Shown here in pieces: positions 38,950 through 48,816 of a stretch of 64,000 nucleotides of DNA (the first letter of the stretch is position 1; every line of letters begins with the position of its first letter). Under the pieces are notes generated by a model that did not search any database, had not been told where the DNA came from, and was given only the letters and a program-made list of their open reading frames with translations. This DNA is from Streptococcus sciuri (lineage in GTDB: Bacteria > Bacillota > Bacilli > Lactobacillales > Streptococcaceae), in contig NZ_JANUXX010000001.1 of NCBI RefSeq assembly GCF_024814375.1, positions 372,001 through 436,000 of the forward strand, written 5' to 3'. The position numbers were made by a program, and so were the translations under genes.

Positions 38950-41391
38950 CTACTTGGCTATAAACATATCATTGAGAAAATGAGCTGACATTACTTCCTC
39001 GTCTGATATTGTCTCTGAGATGAAACTACCGTTACTAGTGCGCTCTGACAGTGACAAATCTGATAAAACAACACGATAGCTTTGTCCTGTACTAGATACG
39101 ATTTCAAGTTCTTGTGGTGCAAGTGCTGACGTATTTTCTCCTACGCTCCCTGCTTTAAACACACGGTGAGGCTTTGTTTTTAACTCCCGCAAAACAAGCA
39201 GTCCACGCTTTGCTCTGCTCGTTTGTGGAATCACATCCACTGACATACGTTTGAGACTTCCACGCTGAGTAAGAATATAAAAACTATCTGTCAACACCAA
39301 AAAGGCACTGTTGATAACATCTCCATCTTTGAGATTTATTGATTTTACACCTGCTGCTTTAGCACCAACTATTGGCACTTCTTGCGTGTTAAATCGCAGA
39401 GCGTAACCGTTTTTTGTAATAAGCATGACATCTTGCATATCCACTGCTTGAACAAATAAGACACTATCTACTTCATTTTTCAATTTAGCAAATTTAATGG
39501 ATTTAGACTTGTAGGTTCGCCAAGGGCTAAACTCGCTCCGCTTAACTCGCTTGATTTGCCCCAATTTGGTAGCAACGATATAAACACCTGTATCAAAATT
39601 ATCGACCAATTCAGCATGAAGAATCTCTTCCTTGACTTCAAAATTGGTAATGGTCTGACTGATATGTTCTCCGATGTCTTTCCATTTGATGTCTGCCAAT
39701 TCATGGACTGGACGATAGATGACATTTCCCGAAGTGGTAAACAAAAGAAGATGTTGTGTCGTCTTTGCTTGACTCATAAATACAAGACGGTCATCTTCAC
39801 GCTTACCAATCTCTTCAGGACTTGATGCCGCAAAGGAACGAGGACTGGTTCGCTTAAGATAGCCCGACTTAGTAACGCTGACATAGGTCTCTTCCTCAAC
39901 AACCAGACTAGCTGTATCAATCTCAATGGTCTTAGCTGTATCCTGCAACTCACTGAGGCGAGGATTGCCAAAAGTCTTTTTTACCTCTCGAAGTTCTTTT
40001 TTCATGAGGTTATACATGGTTCTTTCATCTCCGATAATGGCAGAAAGCAGGGCAATTTTCTCCCTCAATTCAGCTTCTTTCTCTTCTAAAACAACCACGT
40101 CTGTATTTGTCAAACGATAGAGTTGCAAGGTAACAATAGCCTCAGCCTGCTCCTCTGTGAAGTCATAGCTAACCTTGAGATTTTCCTTGGCATCTGCTTT
40201 GTTCTCACTGGCACGAATAAGAGCGATGATTTCATCTAAAATGGATAGCACTCGAATCAAGCCTTCCACAATATGCAGACGGCGTTCTGCTTTTTCCTTG
40301 TCAAAACGGCTACGAGCCAAAATCACTTCTTTTCGGTGAGCAATATAGCTTGTCAGAATACGAACAAGCCCCACTTGACGAGGGGTAAAATGGTCAATCG
40401 CCACCATGTTAAAGTTATAGTTGACCTGCAAATCTGTGTATTTAAAGAGGTAATTTAAAATCAATTCACGGTTAGCGTCTTTTTTCAGCTCAATCGCAAT
40501 ACGCAAACCATTACGGTCTGACTCATCTCGAACTTCTACAATGCCTGCTACCTTGTTATTGACCCGCACCTCATCAATTTTCTTGACTAAGACAGACTTA
40601 TTGATTTCATAAGGAATTTCAGTAACAACGATTTGTTCTTTACCGCCTTTTAATTGCTCAACTTCTGTTTTTGAGCGGACAACCACTCTCCCCTTACCTG
40701 TTTCATAGGCTTTTTTAATTTCATCTCGCCCTTGAATAATGGCTCCTGTTGGAAAATCTGGTCCCGGTAAAAATTCCATGAGTTTGTCCACCTTAGCAGA
40801 CGGGTGATCAATCATATAGATGACCGCATCAATCACTTCTGCTAAATTATGAGGTGGAATATCCGTCGCATACCCTGCCGAAATCCCTGTCGCTCCATTG
40901 ACCAAGAGATTTGGAAAAGCAGCCGGCAAAACAGTCGGTTCTTTTTCAGTATCATCAAAATTCCAAGCAAAAGGCACGGTCTTTTTCTCAATATCTTGTA
41001 AAAGAAAACCAGCTACCTCTGACAAACGGGCTTCTGTATAACGCATAGCTGCAGGCGGGTCGCCGTCCATGGAACCATTGTTTCCGTGCATTTCCACCAA
41101 AATCTCACGATTTTTCCAGTCCTGACTCATGCGAACCATGGCATCATAAATAGAGGAATCTCCGTGTGGGTGAAAATTCCCCATGATATTTCCGACGGAC
41201 TTGGCAGACTTACGGTAACTCTTATCAAAGGTATTGCCGTCCTTATTCATAGAATAAAGAATCCGTCTTTGAACAGGTTTTAGACCGTCTCTAATATCTG
41301 GCAAAGCCCGCTCTTGAATAATGTATTTGGAGTAACGCCCAAAACGCTCTCCCATAATGTCCTCTAAGGACATGTTTTGAATTGTACTCAT
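38950..41391 (-). CDS. parC: DNA topoisomerase IV subunit A
   Basis: 813 residues. The winged-helix/tower domain contains [28 protein letters not shown] (here RYSKYII) and the catalytic Tyr in [10 protein letters not shown]; the quinolone-determining segment reads [14 protein letters not shown] with the wild-type Ser. A C-terminal beta-pinwheel follows. It decatenates chromosomes with ParE. GAGGGG lies 14 nt before the ATG, rather far. The usual parE-parC pairing is interrupted by a fic pseudogene. Confidence 0.96.
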   Translation of the reverse strand: [813 protein letters not shown]

Positions 41392-41646
41392 ATTAGATAG
41401 AAAGCCCCTCAGAGCTATTCATTTCCTTTCTTTAGTTTCAAGGTTTCATATTACTGTATAAGCTATTGAAACCTTGACTTTCGATAAACGTTTTGAAACT
41501 GTTTCTAAATATTTTATCTTTACTCTAGTCTGGTATAGTAGCTAAAATCTTTTTCACAAAAATTTACCATAACTAACTTTTTTCATTGCCTTTATGACAA
41601 TCACTTACTCACCTATTAGAGTAAAGCAAACTACTAATAAAATATC

Positions 41647-42270
41647 TCAATCATCAGAACCATTTATCAAGTCTTGCGTCTGATAAAGAGTGTAGCCTTC
41701 GTAGTAGTAGGAAGCATCTACACCCTTAAAAAAGCTCGCTTGGCTCATATCATCTGTCAAAGCGTTCAATAAGAGATATTTAAGTTCTCCTGTTGACACA
41801 TGACTTCGTATCATAGCATTGAAATACTCGTCTTTATCAATAGCATTTCAATCGACTACTTTCCCCCCCAACTTTTCACGGAACATACGATCTAGCCAAA
41901 TTCTCATACTTCGTCCATTTCCTTCACGAAAAGGGTGTGCCACGTTCATATCTACATATTTCTCAACAATCTCATCAAAAGTGGTATGAGGAAGTTTATC
42001 AATATAAGCGAGAGATTGCTCTAAAAAAATACGAGGATCAAACTGAAAATTATCCTTGGCAATATTGACATCACGAATTTTCCCTGCAAAATCATAAATT
42101 TCTGAAAAAAGAGCCTTGTGAATGGCAGACAATCTCTTAAAAGTACCAACTTCTATTTGAAACAATTGTCCTGTTTTAAATAGAAGAGCAGCTTGTTTCT
42201 TACTCATTTGCTCTTCCACTTCTGCCAAGCGAGCTGAAGATTCAATCTCTAGTTTATTCTCTAAAGTCAT
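41647..42270 (-). pseudogene. Fic-domain AMP-transferase gene interrupted by a nonsense codon
   Basis: The frame codes for 140 residues, then TGA at 41848-41850, then continues in the same frame for 66 codons to a stop at 41647. The Fic motif HPFREGNGRSMR (H112) is intact before the stop. At the stop, family members have Trp (VVDWN), so TGG to TGA is the likely change. After it comes SYYYEG at codons 187-192, the (S/T)xxxE(G/N) inhibitory motif of class III Fic proteins. Seven G residues occur near codons 135-137. A truncated product without its inhibitory helix is possible but probably unstable. Confidence 0.88.
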
Positions 42271-42400
42271 GTCCTCTCACTTTCCGGTTGGTATCCTTTT
42301 GGTCCTAACATTTTCAAAACAATATCACTTGTTTATTGTTCTAGTTAATTAAAATCTCTATAACATAAGAACTAGATAATCATATTATTTAGGTACTGAC

Positions 42401-44344
42401 CTAAAACACTGTCGCTTCTTCCAGCGTAAACATCACATTGTCCTCAATCCACTTACGGCGTGGTTCTACCTTATCGCCCATAAGGATAGAGACACGACGT
42501 TCAGCACGCGCTAAATCTTCAATGGTTACTCGAATTAAGGTACGAGTGTCAGGATTCATGGTTGTTTCCCAAAGCTGGTCTGCATTCATTTCTCCAAGTC
42601 CTTTGTAGCGTTGGAGCGTTGCTCCTTTTCCAAAGTCTTTTCTTAACTCTTCTAACTCATTGTCCGACCAAGCGTAAGCAATTTTTTCCTGCTTGCCCTT
42701 CCCCTTGCTCATCTTATAGAGGGGAGGTAGGGCAATATAAACCTTTCCTGCTTCTACAAGTGGTCGCATATAGCGATAAAAGAAAGTTAAAAGCAAGGTC
42801 TGAATGTGGGCACCGTCCGTATCCGCATCGGTCATGATAATAATTTTATCATAGTTGGCATCTTCCAAGTTAAACTCTGAACCAACACCAGCACCAATAG
42901 TATAAATCATAGTATTGATTTCTTCATTCTTGAGAATATCTGCCATTTTAGCCTTGGCGGTATTGATAACCTTTCCTCTTAGAGGTAAGATTGCCTGAAA
43001 CTTGCGGTCTCGTCCTTGTTTGGCAGACCCTCCGGCAGAATCTCCCTCGACTAAATAAAGTTCATTTTTCGCAGCATTCTTAGACTGGGCAGGCGTTAAT
43101 TTTCCTGATAATAGTCCCTTATCCTTTTTATTTTTCTTACCATTTCGGCTCTCATCACGTGCCTTACGAGTTGCTTCACGCGCATCTCTAGCACGGATAG
43201 CCTTACGAATAAGGTTACTAGCTAATTCCCCATTTTCCAAAAGAAAGAAAGTCAATTTGTCCGATACAATGCCATCAACAACTGGGCGAGCTAGAGGACT
43301 TCCCAGCTTATCCTTGGTCTGACCCTCAAACTGCAAATGCTCTTCAGGTACTAAAATGGATAAGACAGCCGACAAGCCCTCACGGTAGTCTGACCCTTCA
43401 AGATTTTTATCCTTTTCCTTGAGCAAGCCTGTCTTTCTCGCATAATCATTCATAGCTTTTGTAATAGCTGTTTTTAGGCCTGTTTCGTGCGTTCCACCGT
43501 CTTTTGTCCGAACATTGTTGACAAAGGAGAGGATATTATCAGAATAACCGTCATTGTACTGCAAGGCTACCTCTACTTGAAAACCACCCTCTTCTCCCTC
43601 AAAATAAAGCACTGGAGTAAGAGTTTCCTTATCTTCATTCAAATAGCTAACAAAGTCCTGCACCCCATTTTCATAATGAAACTGGCTACTTTCACCAGTT
43701 CGCTCATCTGTCAAACTCAAAGTGACTTGTTTCAATAAAAAAGCAGATTCATTCAGGCGTTCAGCAATGGTATGATACCTAAAGTCCGTAGTTGAAAAAA
43801 TGCTAGCATCTGGCATAAAGCGAACCTTAGTTCCCGATTTAGACTTGGGAGCTGTTCCTACCTTTTCAAGACTAGTAACTGGTTTTCCACCCTCTTCAAA
43901 ACGCTGACGATAAACCGCACCTTCTCGTACAATCTCAACTTCTAACCAGCTAGAGAGGGCATTAACCACAGAAGACCCTACACCGTGAAGTCCTCCAGAA
44001 GTCTTATAGCCCCCTTGACCGAATTTTCCCCCCGCATGAAGAACGGTAAAGATAACCTCAACAGTCGGAATACCCATGGCATGCATACCAACAGGCATCC
44101 CACGACCGTGGTCAGCGACACTGATACTACCGTCTTTATGAATGGTTACATCAATCTTATCCCCAAAACCAGATAGAGCCTCATCTACGGCATTATCAAC
44201 GATTTCCCAAACCAAGTGGTGAAGACCAGTTCCGTCTGTTGACCCAATATACATACCAGGACGTTTTCGGACAGCATCTAACCCCTCTAAGACCTGAATC
44301 GCGTCATCATTATAATTGTTAATATTGATTTCCTGTTTTGCCAC
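42401..44344 (-). CDS. parE: DNA topoisomerase IV subunit B
   Basis: 647 residues, GHKL ATPase. Visible: VRKRPGMYIGSTD, EIVDNAVDEALSGFG, HGRGMPVGMH, GGKFGQGGYKTSGGLHGVGSSVVNA, and the TOPRIM segments LVEGDSAGGSAKQGRDRKFQAILPLRGKVINTAKA and IIMTDADTDGAHI with quinolone region PLRGK. The start is GTG, with AGGAGG 6 nt upstream. It forms topoisomerase IV with ParC. Confidence 0.97.
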   Translation of the reverse strand: MAKQEININNYNDDAIQVLEGLDAVRKRPGMYIGSTDGTGLHHLVWEIVDNAVDEALSGFGDKIDVTIHKDGSISVADHGRGMPVGMHAMGIPTVEVIFTVLHAGGKFGQGGYKTSGGLHGVGSSVVNALSSWLEVEIVREGAVYRQRFEEGGKPVTSLEKVGTAPKSKSGTKVRFMPDASIFSTTDFRYHTIAERLNESAFLLKQVTLSLTDERTGESSQFHYENGVQDFVSYLNEDKETLTPVLYFEGEEGGFQVEVALQYNDGYSDNILSFVNNVRTKDGGTHETGLKTAITKAMNDYARKTGLLKEKDKNLEGSDYREGLSAVLSILVPEEHLQFEGQTKDKLGSPLARPVVDGIVSDKLTFFLLENGELASNLIRKAIRARDAREATRKARDESRNGKKNKKDKGLLSGKLTPAQSKNAAKNELYLVEGDSAGGSAKQGRDRKFQAILPLRGKVINTAKAKMADILKNEEINTMIYTIGAGVGSEFNLEDANYDKIIIMTDADTDGAHIQTLLLTFFYRYMRPLVEAGKVYIALPPLYKMSKGKGKQEKIAYAWSDNELEELRKDFGKGATLQRYKGLGEMNADQLWETTMNPDTRTLIRVTIEDLARAERRVSILMGDKVEPRRKWIEDNVMFTLEEATVF

Positions 44345-44574
44345 AAGGAACCTCCTGTTTCTTCATCTTTACTATCTTACAAGCTTTTGAGAAATTTTGC
44401 AAATCTTAAAAAGAAAAGATTATAAGAGAATGTCACACGAGTGCATAATCATCTCAAAACGACGATTTCTATCTCATGTTTGACAGCATTAATAGAAAAT
44501 CCGCGCTTAAATATAGATTTCTTCATCAACCGCTAAATCAAGTCAATAAAAAGAGGAAGAATGTTATTCTAACC

Positions 44575-45295
44575 TCATTCATGATAGTCTTTTGAAATGA
44601 TTTTCCAACCACTGAAACCAGATTCTTCTTCCAAATAGCCCTCGCTAGAAATACGATAGGTACGAGATAGTCCTGAATTAAGTCTTTTGTCGGTCAACCT
44701 TACCACTGCATAAACCAAGCCATCATCACGCATGCTAACCTCTATATTTTCAATCGTCGCATGTTCATGCTCAATGGAATAAATACTATAGGTCACCCAT
44801 TTCTTGACCTGCTCGGTGGTCAAATCCTTTGTATTTACTTTCGAGTTGGAGGAAGCTTGAGTACTGTTTACATTTAATCTAGAAGATGAAGAAGCTGTTT
44901 GATTATTATTTCTATCAGGAGATGTTATAACACTTGAAGCAGAAGTTCTAGTTCCAAAAACTTCCTTTTTAGCATCCTTTTTCAGTAACCAATTCATGCC
45001 AATCACAAAAACCAGCAATAGAATTGGGATAGTCACCATCATCACAATAATGGATTTTATCCTTTCTCTTCTCCGTCTTTTTAATTGTTCCTTTTCAAAT
45101 AGCTGCTGCTGTCTCTTGTTCCTTTTCAAATAACTGTAGCTGTCTCTCTCGTTCCTCTTCTTCTTTTTGCAAACGATAGAGATAGGTTTCGTATTCGTCC
45201 ACCGCCTCATCCACTAACTTCTGCAATTGCTCCCTTTTGATTGGATTAGTTGTTTGAGCCAGTGAAATCTGCAATTGATGGATCCTGTCTTTCAT
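44575..45295 (-). pseudogene. Coiled-coil membrane protein gene frameshifted by a 31-bp tandem duplication
   Basis: The first frame (45295 to 45095) gives 66 residues rich in Glu/Arg coiled coil and stops at TGA; the second frame (to 44575) gives LFEKEQLKRRRRERIKS, a membrane helix (IIVMMVTIPILLLVFVIGMNWLL), a Ser/Asn-rich linker and a globular domain ending SGWKIISKDYHE. A 31-bp unit occurs twice in tandem (45085-45115 and 45116-45146, 28 of 31 identical). Removing one copy restores a single frame of about 229 residues. It is translationally coupled to the preceding 63-codon gene (ATGA overlap). No family recognised. Confidence 0.75.
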
Positions 45296-45483
45296 CTCTT
45301 TTTTTCACGCCGTTTTACTTCCTCCTCATAGCGACGTTCTTCTGCTATCTGACGGTCTCGTTCCAATGCCCTCTGTTGCCATAATGCTTGCTCTTGAAGT
45401 TCATTTTGCTCCCTTAACAAACGATTCTGTTCGTCAGCACTCTCCTGTAATTCATTATGCCTACGTTCTGTCTCCCAATCCAT
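45292..45483 (-). CDS. Small coiled-coil protein
   Basis: 63 residues (MDWETERRHNELQESADEQNRLL...), almost purely charged coiled coil with heptad-like Glu/Leu/Arg pattern. It overlaps the next gene by 4 nt (ATGA), so they are a coupled pair. No membrane segment of its own. It may partner the coiled-coil N-terminus of the frameshifted membrane protein; this is inference. No clear ribosome site was identified. Confidence 0.55.
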   Translation of the reverse strand: MDWETERRHNELQESADEQNRLLREQNELQEQALWQQRALERDRQIAEERRYEEEVKRREKKR

Positions 45484-45786
45484 TTTTCTATCCTTTCCAT
45501 CCTACTTCACAAATTTTCTGCCCAAATCCTTCCAATAAAATATCCCATCGAAAGCCCTTGTCGCTAATACAGGTCTTTAACCATCTGAGTTACATCACAC
45601 TTGATTTTTCTCCATTCTCTCAAATAATCACTAACATTTTTGTCTTTCTATAAACAAGCCAGTTCCTATTGTCTTTTACAGTCTCCGTCACCGAGCATCC
45701 CTCTTTATTTACTCGTTTAAGGACTTCTGAATTTTACGTATCTCAGACGGCACATACTTTACGGCTATCATTTGCGTTCTTTGTTC
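45484..45786. other. Intergenic region between the coiled-coil pair and the GIY-YIG gene
   Basis: About 300 bp, AT-rich, with no convincing open frame on either strand and no clear hairpin terminator. It presumably contains the promoter for the coiled-coil pair; nothing else is seen. Confidence 0.4.
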
Positions 45787-46614
45787 CTAATTTTCATTAT
45801 AGCCAAAGTCTCTTGATTTCAGTACTTCTTTCCACCACGATTCACGTTGTAAAATGAATTGATCATCTATTTTCCCGTTATAATTTTCTAAAACACTGTA
45901 TTGAAAATTCTTTTTCACATAGGCTATTCCTTCTTGTTTTACCAATTTTTTCAAAGCAACATTGCCTCCATGCCCATTGGCGATATAAGTCCTCCAACGA
46001 TTCAATAGCATACCATTATCACTAGTAGCCGAACCAACGTATAATTTCCCTGTATAGGTATCAGTAATCAGATAGACTGCTTTTTGATTTTGCAAAGCTG
46101 TTAGCCAATCCTTTTTTTCAAAACGTAAAATAGACGCTAATTGCGCATAAGATAAGCAAATACAGTCATAACCTTTAAAGTCTAATCCACTATAAACTTC
46201 TGGTAACAACTGATAAATTTCCAGCTTTTGTAAAATACGATCATATTTTTGAACAGAAATTCTCCCTACTTTTTTATACTTCACAATCAAGCGACCAAAA
46301 TAAGGAGCAAACTCCGCCAACTCAATCCCTTGATAATTTTGCCCGTGCACCACCCCTAATTCTTCCGTCACCTTTTTAATAGTTGTTAATAACCATTTAT
46401 CATTCTCTAATCGAATAAAATTAATCGCGATATCACCAACATTAAAATAACGCATCTGACTTCTCCAAAAAAGATTAAAATTATTTATTCTGTCTGGATT
46501 AGCCAGATAGTTTTCTACAGCATTTTCATCTTTCCAATCATTAAATTTGACTTTTATTGTCCCTAAATTCTTAGAGGTCAAATTGAATAAATCTTCTAGT
46601 CTAATGCTACTCAT
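45787..46614 (-). CDS. GIY-YIG nuclease-domain protein
   Basis: 275 residues. The C-terminal half (about 175-265) has a GIY-YIG fold with the two signature strands degenerate, VYLITDTYTGKLYVGSA, followed by the helix with the conserved Arg (LLNRWRTYI) and a late Glu (LQRESWWKEVL). The N-terminal 170 residues are of unknown fold and may target DNA. GGAGG lies 9 nt before the ATG. It has its own promoter with an inverted repeat across it. It sits in the block inserted between parE and plsY. Confidence 0.75.
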   Translation of the reverse strand: MSSIRLEDLFNLTSKNLGTIKVKFNDWKDENAVENYLANPDRINNFNLFWRSQMRYFNVGDIAINFIRLENDKWLLTTIKKVTEELGVVHGQNYQGIELAEFAPYFGRLIVKYKKVGRISVQKYDRILQKLEIYQLLPEVYSGLDFKGYDCICLSYAQLASILRFEKKDWLTALQNQKAVYLITDTYTGKLYVGSATSDNGMLLNRWRTYIANGHGGNVALKKLVKQEGIAYVKKNFQYSVLENYNGKIDDQFILQRESWWKEVLKSRDFGYNEN

Positions 46615-46644
46615 CTTAACGTTCCTCCATATACCAATAGTATG

Positions 46645-46697
46645 AGGTATTGAATGTTAAGTCAATACCTATTATACTTAGTATAATAGGCTTTTTT
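46645..46697. promoter_or_regulatory. Two adjoining inverted repeats at the GIY-YIG promoter
   Basis: Repeat 1 is AGGTATTGA / TCAATACCT (46645-46670). On the minus strand it contains the -35 TTGACT, with TACTAT 17 nt downstream as -10 of the GIY-YIG gene. Repeat 2 is CCTATTATAC-TTA-GTATAATAGG (46668-46690) followed by six T on the plus strand, so it can act as a terminator there. Repeat 1 would make a good operator. Confidence 0.55.
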
Positions 46698-46757
46698 GTA
46701 CTTATCGTGGTTTTGAAAAATATTCTCGTTTCTTACATAGCTGATGACGATATTTCA

Positions 46758-46766
46758 TGGTATAAT
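46758..46766 (+). promoter_or_regulatory. plsY promoter (extended -10), probably leaderless
   Basis: TGGTATAAT, an extended -10 box without a good -35. The plsY ATG starts 7 nt after its last base, at the expected transcription start. Confidence 0.65.
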
Positions 46767-46772
46767 AAAGCC

Positions 46773-47414
46773 ATGATGAAAATAAGTTTACTTTTATTAA
46801 TTGCCTATCTTCTTGGTTCTGTTCCTACAGGACTTTGGATTGGGCAAGTATTTTACAAGAAAAATCTACGTGAACACGGTAGCGGTAATACCGGTACAAC
46901 CAACACCTTTCGTATTTTAGGGGCTAAAGCCGGCATAGCAACTTTCATCATTGATGCTCTAAAAGGAACTATTGCGACGTGTTTACCCGCTCTCTTTGGT
47001 GTAGGCATCAATCCTTTTTTATTTGGATTTTTTGCTATCATTGGACATACTTTCCCTGTTTTTGCTAAGTTTAAAGGGGGAAAAGCTGTTGCTACTAGTG
47101 CAGGGGTACTGCTTGGTTATTCCCCACTTTTTCTTCTCTTCTTAATCGCTATTTTTGGAATTGTGCTTTACTTATATAGTATGATCTCTCTTGCCAGTGT
47201 TGTTGCAGCTAGTGTCGCTATTATTAATGTTGTTGTTTTCCCTGCTTATCATTTTATCCTGACCATCTATGATCCGTTGTTCATGCTGATAACTTTTGCA
47301 ATTGCTACACTTATCATCATTAGACATCGTGAAAATCTAAAACGTATCCGCCAGAAAAAGGAAAATATTGTGCCTTTTGGATGGAATCTTAGTCACCAAA
47401 GTCCAACTCGATGA
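46773..47414 (+). CDS. plsY: Acyl-phosphate:glycerol-3-phosphate acyltransferase
   Basis: 213 residues with about five to six membrane helices. The family motifs [39 protein letters not shown] and [15 protein letters not shown] are present. It transfers an acyl group from acyl-phosphate to glycerol-3-phosphate, the first step of phospholipid synthesis in Gram-positives. The start is taken at the first of two adjacent Met codons because the -10 box ends just before it; the open frame runs 123 nt further upstream through the promoter and palindromes and is not used. Confidence 0.95.
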   Translation: MMKISLLLLIAYLLGSVPTGLWIGQVFYKKNLREHGSGNTGTTNTFRILGAKAGIATFIIDALKGTIATCLPALFGVGINPFLFGFFAIIGHTFPVFAKFKGGKAVATSAGVLLGYSPLFLLFLIAIFGIVLYLYSMISLASVVAASVAIINVVVFPAYHFILTIYDPLFMLITFAIATLIIIRHRENLKRIRQKKENIVPFGWNLSHQSPTR

Positions 47415-47742
47415 GCACACTAAGATAGAAAAAGCTAGAACCAAACGGTTTTGGCTTTTTCTATTTATTTTTCGCTTTTTGAAATTTAGAGAAAGTGAGT
47501 TCTTTTCAGAGGATAGTAAAAGTTATCTTTGACTGGATAACATCCATGCACTACAACCCTCTGTAGTGAAATCCATGGTTCGATAAAGAACAGTTATTTG
47601 TTCCTTTCCCTCGCTAAAACTTGGTTAAAAAATAGTAGTATTCAAATAATGCGCAAAAACATCTTTTAAAGCTTTTTTGAGTTTATTATGAAAAAAGAAG
47701 TCAGTTCAAATTGAATACAATTGATACTAACTTGCTTCTTGA
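47415..47742. other. Intergenic region between converging plsY and potD
   Basis: Apart from the two terminators annotated separately it holds no supported gene or repeat. Confidence 0.5.
47424..47464 (+). terminator. Terminator after plsY
   Basis: AGAAAAAGCTAGAACC, loop AAAC, GGTTTTGGCTTTTTCT, with one internal mismatch and a T-rich end. Confidence 0.8.
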
Positions 47743-47745
47743 CTA
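47690..47745 (-). terminator. Terminator after potD
   Basis: On the minus strand a long imperfect hairpin, AAGAAGCAAGTTAGTATCAA against a complementary arm ending CTTCTTTTTT, directly downstream of potD. Confidence 0.65.
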
Positions 47746-48816
47746 TTTACGATACATTTTAAATTGAAGATAGAAATCATTATAAATACCTAACCACTTG
47801 AGTCCTAAATTATTATAAACTTCCAGATGATTGATTGTATATTGGTCAGGATAAAACGCTTTATTTTCTTGAAGTGTTTTTGGTAAGAGTTTTCTAGCAG
47901 CTTGATTCGGTGTAGCATAGCCAATATACTCTGCATTTTTCGCAGCATTTCTAGGATCTAGCATAAAATTGATAAAAGCGTAGGCTTGACTCTTATGCTT
48001 AACCGCTTTAGGAATAACTAGATTGTCAAACCAAAGGTTGGAACCTTCACTTGGAACAATGTAGCGAAGATCAGGATTAGCTTTTAACATTTCACTAGCC
48101 TCGCCAGAAAAAGTTACACCAAGGGCAGCATCTCCCTGTATCATATACCCTTTCATCTCGTCACCGACAATAGCTTTGATATTTGGTGTAAGCTTTTGAA
48201 GTTTGACTAGCGCTTGTTTTAATTCTGCCATGTTTTTCGTATTGACACTGTATCCAAGAGAATTGAGTCCAATTCCCATAACCTCACGTGCCCCATCAAC
48301 CAGTAAAATACTATTACGATAGCTACTATCCCATAAATCTTCCCAATGCTTAGGAGCGGTTTTAACTAACTTAACATTGTAAACAATACCAACCGTTCCC
48401 CAAAAATAAGGAATAGAATAGTCATTATGAATATCAAAAGATTTCCCTAAAAATGCACTACTAATATTTTCTAAACCTTTGATATGCTTTTTATCTAGCT
48501 TAACGACCAGATTTTCCTTAATCATCTTATCAATCATATAGTCACTGGGAACAGCCAAGTCGTAAGTCGTTCCACCTTGTTTGATTTTGGTATACATAGC
48601 CTCATTAGAATCAAACGTCTCGTACTGAACTTCGATGCCTGTTTCTTTTGTAAACTTAGCAATTAGAGCTGGATCCATATAATCTCCCCAATTGTAGATA
48701 ACAAGCTTATCAGACTGTGTGTTACTTTTTTCTGTCTGTTTCATAATGGTTATACCTATCAAAAGGAGAAATATAACCAATACAATACCTAACGTAAAGG
48801 AATACAATCTACGCAT
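47743..48816 (-). CDS. potD: Spermidine/putrescine ABC transporter, substrate-binding protein
   Basis: 357 residues, periplasmic-binding fold of the PotD type: NWGDYMDPALIAKFTKETGIEVQYETFDSNEAMYTKIKQG, PYFWGTVGIVYN and NLWFDNLVIPKAVKHK. The N-terminus has a hydrophobic signal/anchor (FTLGIVLVIFLLLIGITIM) without a lipobox. It overlaps the end of potC by 8 nt. It is the last gene of the murB-potABCD operon typical of streptococci. Confidence 0.95.
   Translation of the reverse strand: MRRLYSFTLGIVLVIFLLLIGITIMKQTEKSNTQSDKLVIYNWGDYMDPALIAKFTKETGIEVQYETFDSNEAMYTKIKQGGTTYDLAVPSDYMIDKMIKENLVVKLDKKHIKGLENISSAFLGKSFDIHNDYSIPYFWGTVGIVYNVKLVKTAPKHWEDLWDSSYRNSILLVDGAREVMGIGLNSLGYSVNTKNMAELKQALVKLQKLTPNIKAIVGDEMKGYMIQGDAALGVTFSGEASEMLKANPDLRYIVPSEGSNLWFDNLVIPKAVKHKSQAYAFINFMLDPRNAAKNAEYIGYATPNQAARKLLPKTLQENKAFYPDQYTINHLEVYNNLGLKWLGIYNDFYLQFKMYRK

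Noticed and set aside
46650..46772. 41-codon N-terminal extension of plsY
   Set aside because: It reads through two palindromes and the plsY -10 box; PlsY of normal length starts at 46773.
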